The position numbers and the translations under genes are program-made. The notes beneath the pieces were generated by a model. That model did no database searches and had not been told where the DNA came from. It saw nothing but the letters and a program-made list of their open reading frames with translations. From assembly GCA_012032065.1 (NCBI GenBank), contig JAAURV010000119.1, positions 1 to 8,547 on the forward strand: a stretch of 8,547 nucleotides of DNA, written 5' to 3'. Of the stretch, positions 8,458 to 8,547 are shown in pieces; the first letter of the stretch is position 1; the number at the start of each line of letters is the position of its first letter. Source of the stretch: Hyphomicrobiales bacterium. Its GTDB lineage: Bacteria; Pseudomonadota; Alphaproteobacteria; Rhizobiales; Aestuariivirgaceae.

Positions 8458-8547
8458 GCCGTGCGCAATGCAGTGGCTATAGGCAATAATCAGCGACGGG
8501 CCGGGATAGGCCTCGGCTTCGAGGAACGACTTGAGGGTGTGCTCGTC
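8455..8547 (-). pseudogene. nifJ: Fragment of pyruvate:ferredoxin/flavodoxin oxidoreductase (NifJ)
   Basis: The minus-strand frame entering at the window edge reads DEHTLKSFLEAEAYPGPSLI, then IAYSHCIAHGI. This is the highly conserved stretch of the thiamine-diphosphate domain of NifJ-type pyruvate oxidoreductases, where EAEAYPGPSLIIAYSHCIAHGI is normally followed by D(M/L) and the C-terminal remainder of a protein of about 1,170 residues. Here it passes in frame directly into fRMsr sequence (ANMANAAAL), so the NifJ C-terminus is missing. The rest of the gene would lie to the right of the window. NifJ oxidises pyruvate to acetyl-CoA and reduces flavodoxin or ferredoxin, often for nitrogenase or anaerobic metabolism. 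Confidence 0.75.

Overview
The window looks like chromosomal DNA of an alphaproteobacterium, probably near the Hyphomicrobiales (Rhizobiales). The reasons are the moderately high GC content, the style of the large serine recombinase and of the free-methionine sulfoxide reductase, and an initiator tRNA whose anticodon stem has an A-U pair where most bacteria have G-C. No tools were run, so all family calls rest on motifs read by eye.

Layout. (1) Positions 1-649: the C-terminal part of a large serine recombinase on the + strand. It runs into, and stops inside, an initiator tRNA-Met gene on the - strand. The rho-independent terminator of that tRNA also lies within the recombinase reading frame. 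This is probably one edge of an integrated element that extends to the left of the window. (2) Positions 798-3306, + strand: a CHAD-domain protein, a frameshifted 12-TM MFS transporter, and an intact OsmC/YhfA-type peroxide-detoxifying protein. (3) Positions 3308-5158, - strand: a secreted class-3 lipase with C-terminal RTX calcium-binding repeats, broken by two single-base indels. (4) Positions 5294-5873, + strand: a DUF4126 membrane protein with one frameshift. (5) Positions 5842-8547, - strand: a complete cytochrome P450, preceded by a phytanoyl-CoA-dioxygenase-like protein. That protein is fused at its N-terminus to an fRMsr (GAF-type methionine sulfoxide reductase), which is itself fused in frame to a fragment of NifJ (pyruvate:flavodoxin oxidoreductase).

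Two things stand out. First, there are at least six single-base indels in four genes. In each case an obvious family sequence continues in another frame. This points either to an indel-prone assembly or to active gene decay, and every broken gene here should be read with that in mind. Second, the right end is a chimera of three genes (nifJ', msrC-like, phyH-like). It is either a real deletion-fusion locus or an assembly join.

The genes do not form one obvious pathway. OsmC and fRMsr both deal with oxidative damage. The PhyH-like dioxygenase and the P450 are adjacent, co-directional iron oxygenases and may act on the same unknown substrate. I found no CRISPR array, no insertion sequence and no convincing new multi-gene system.
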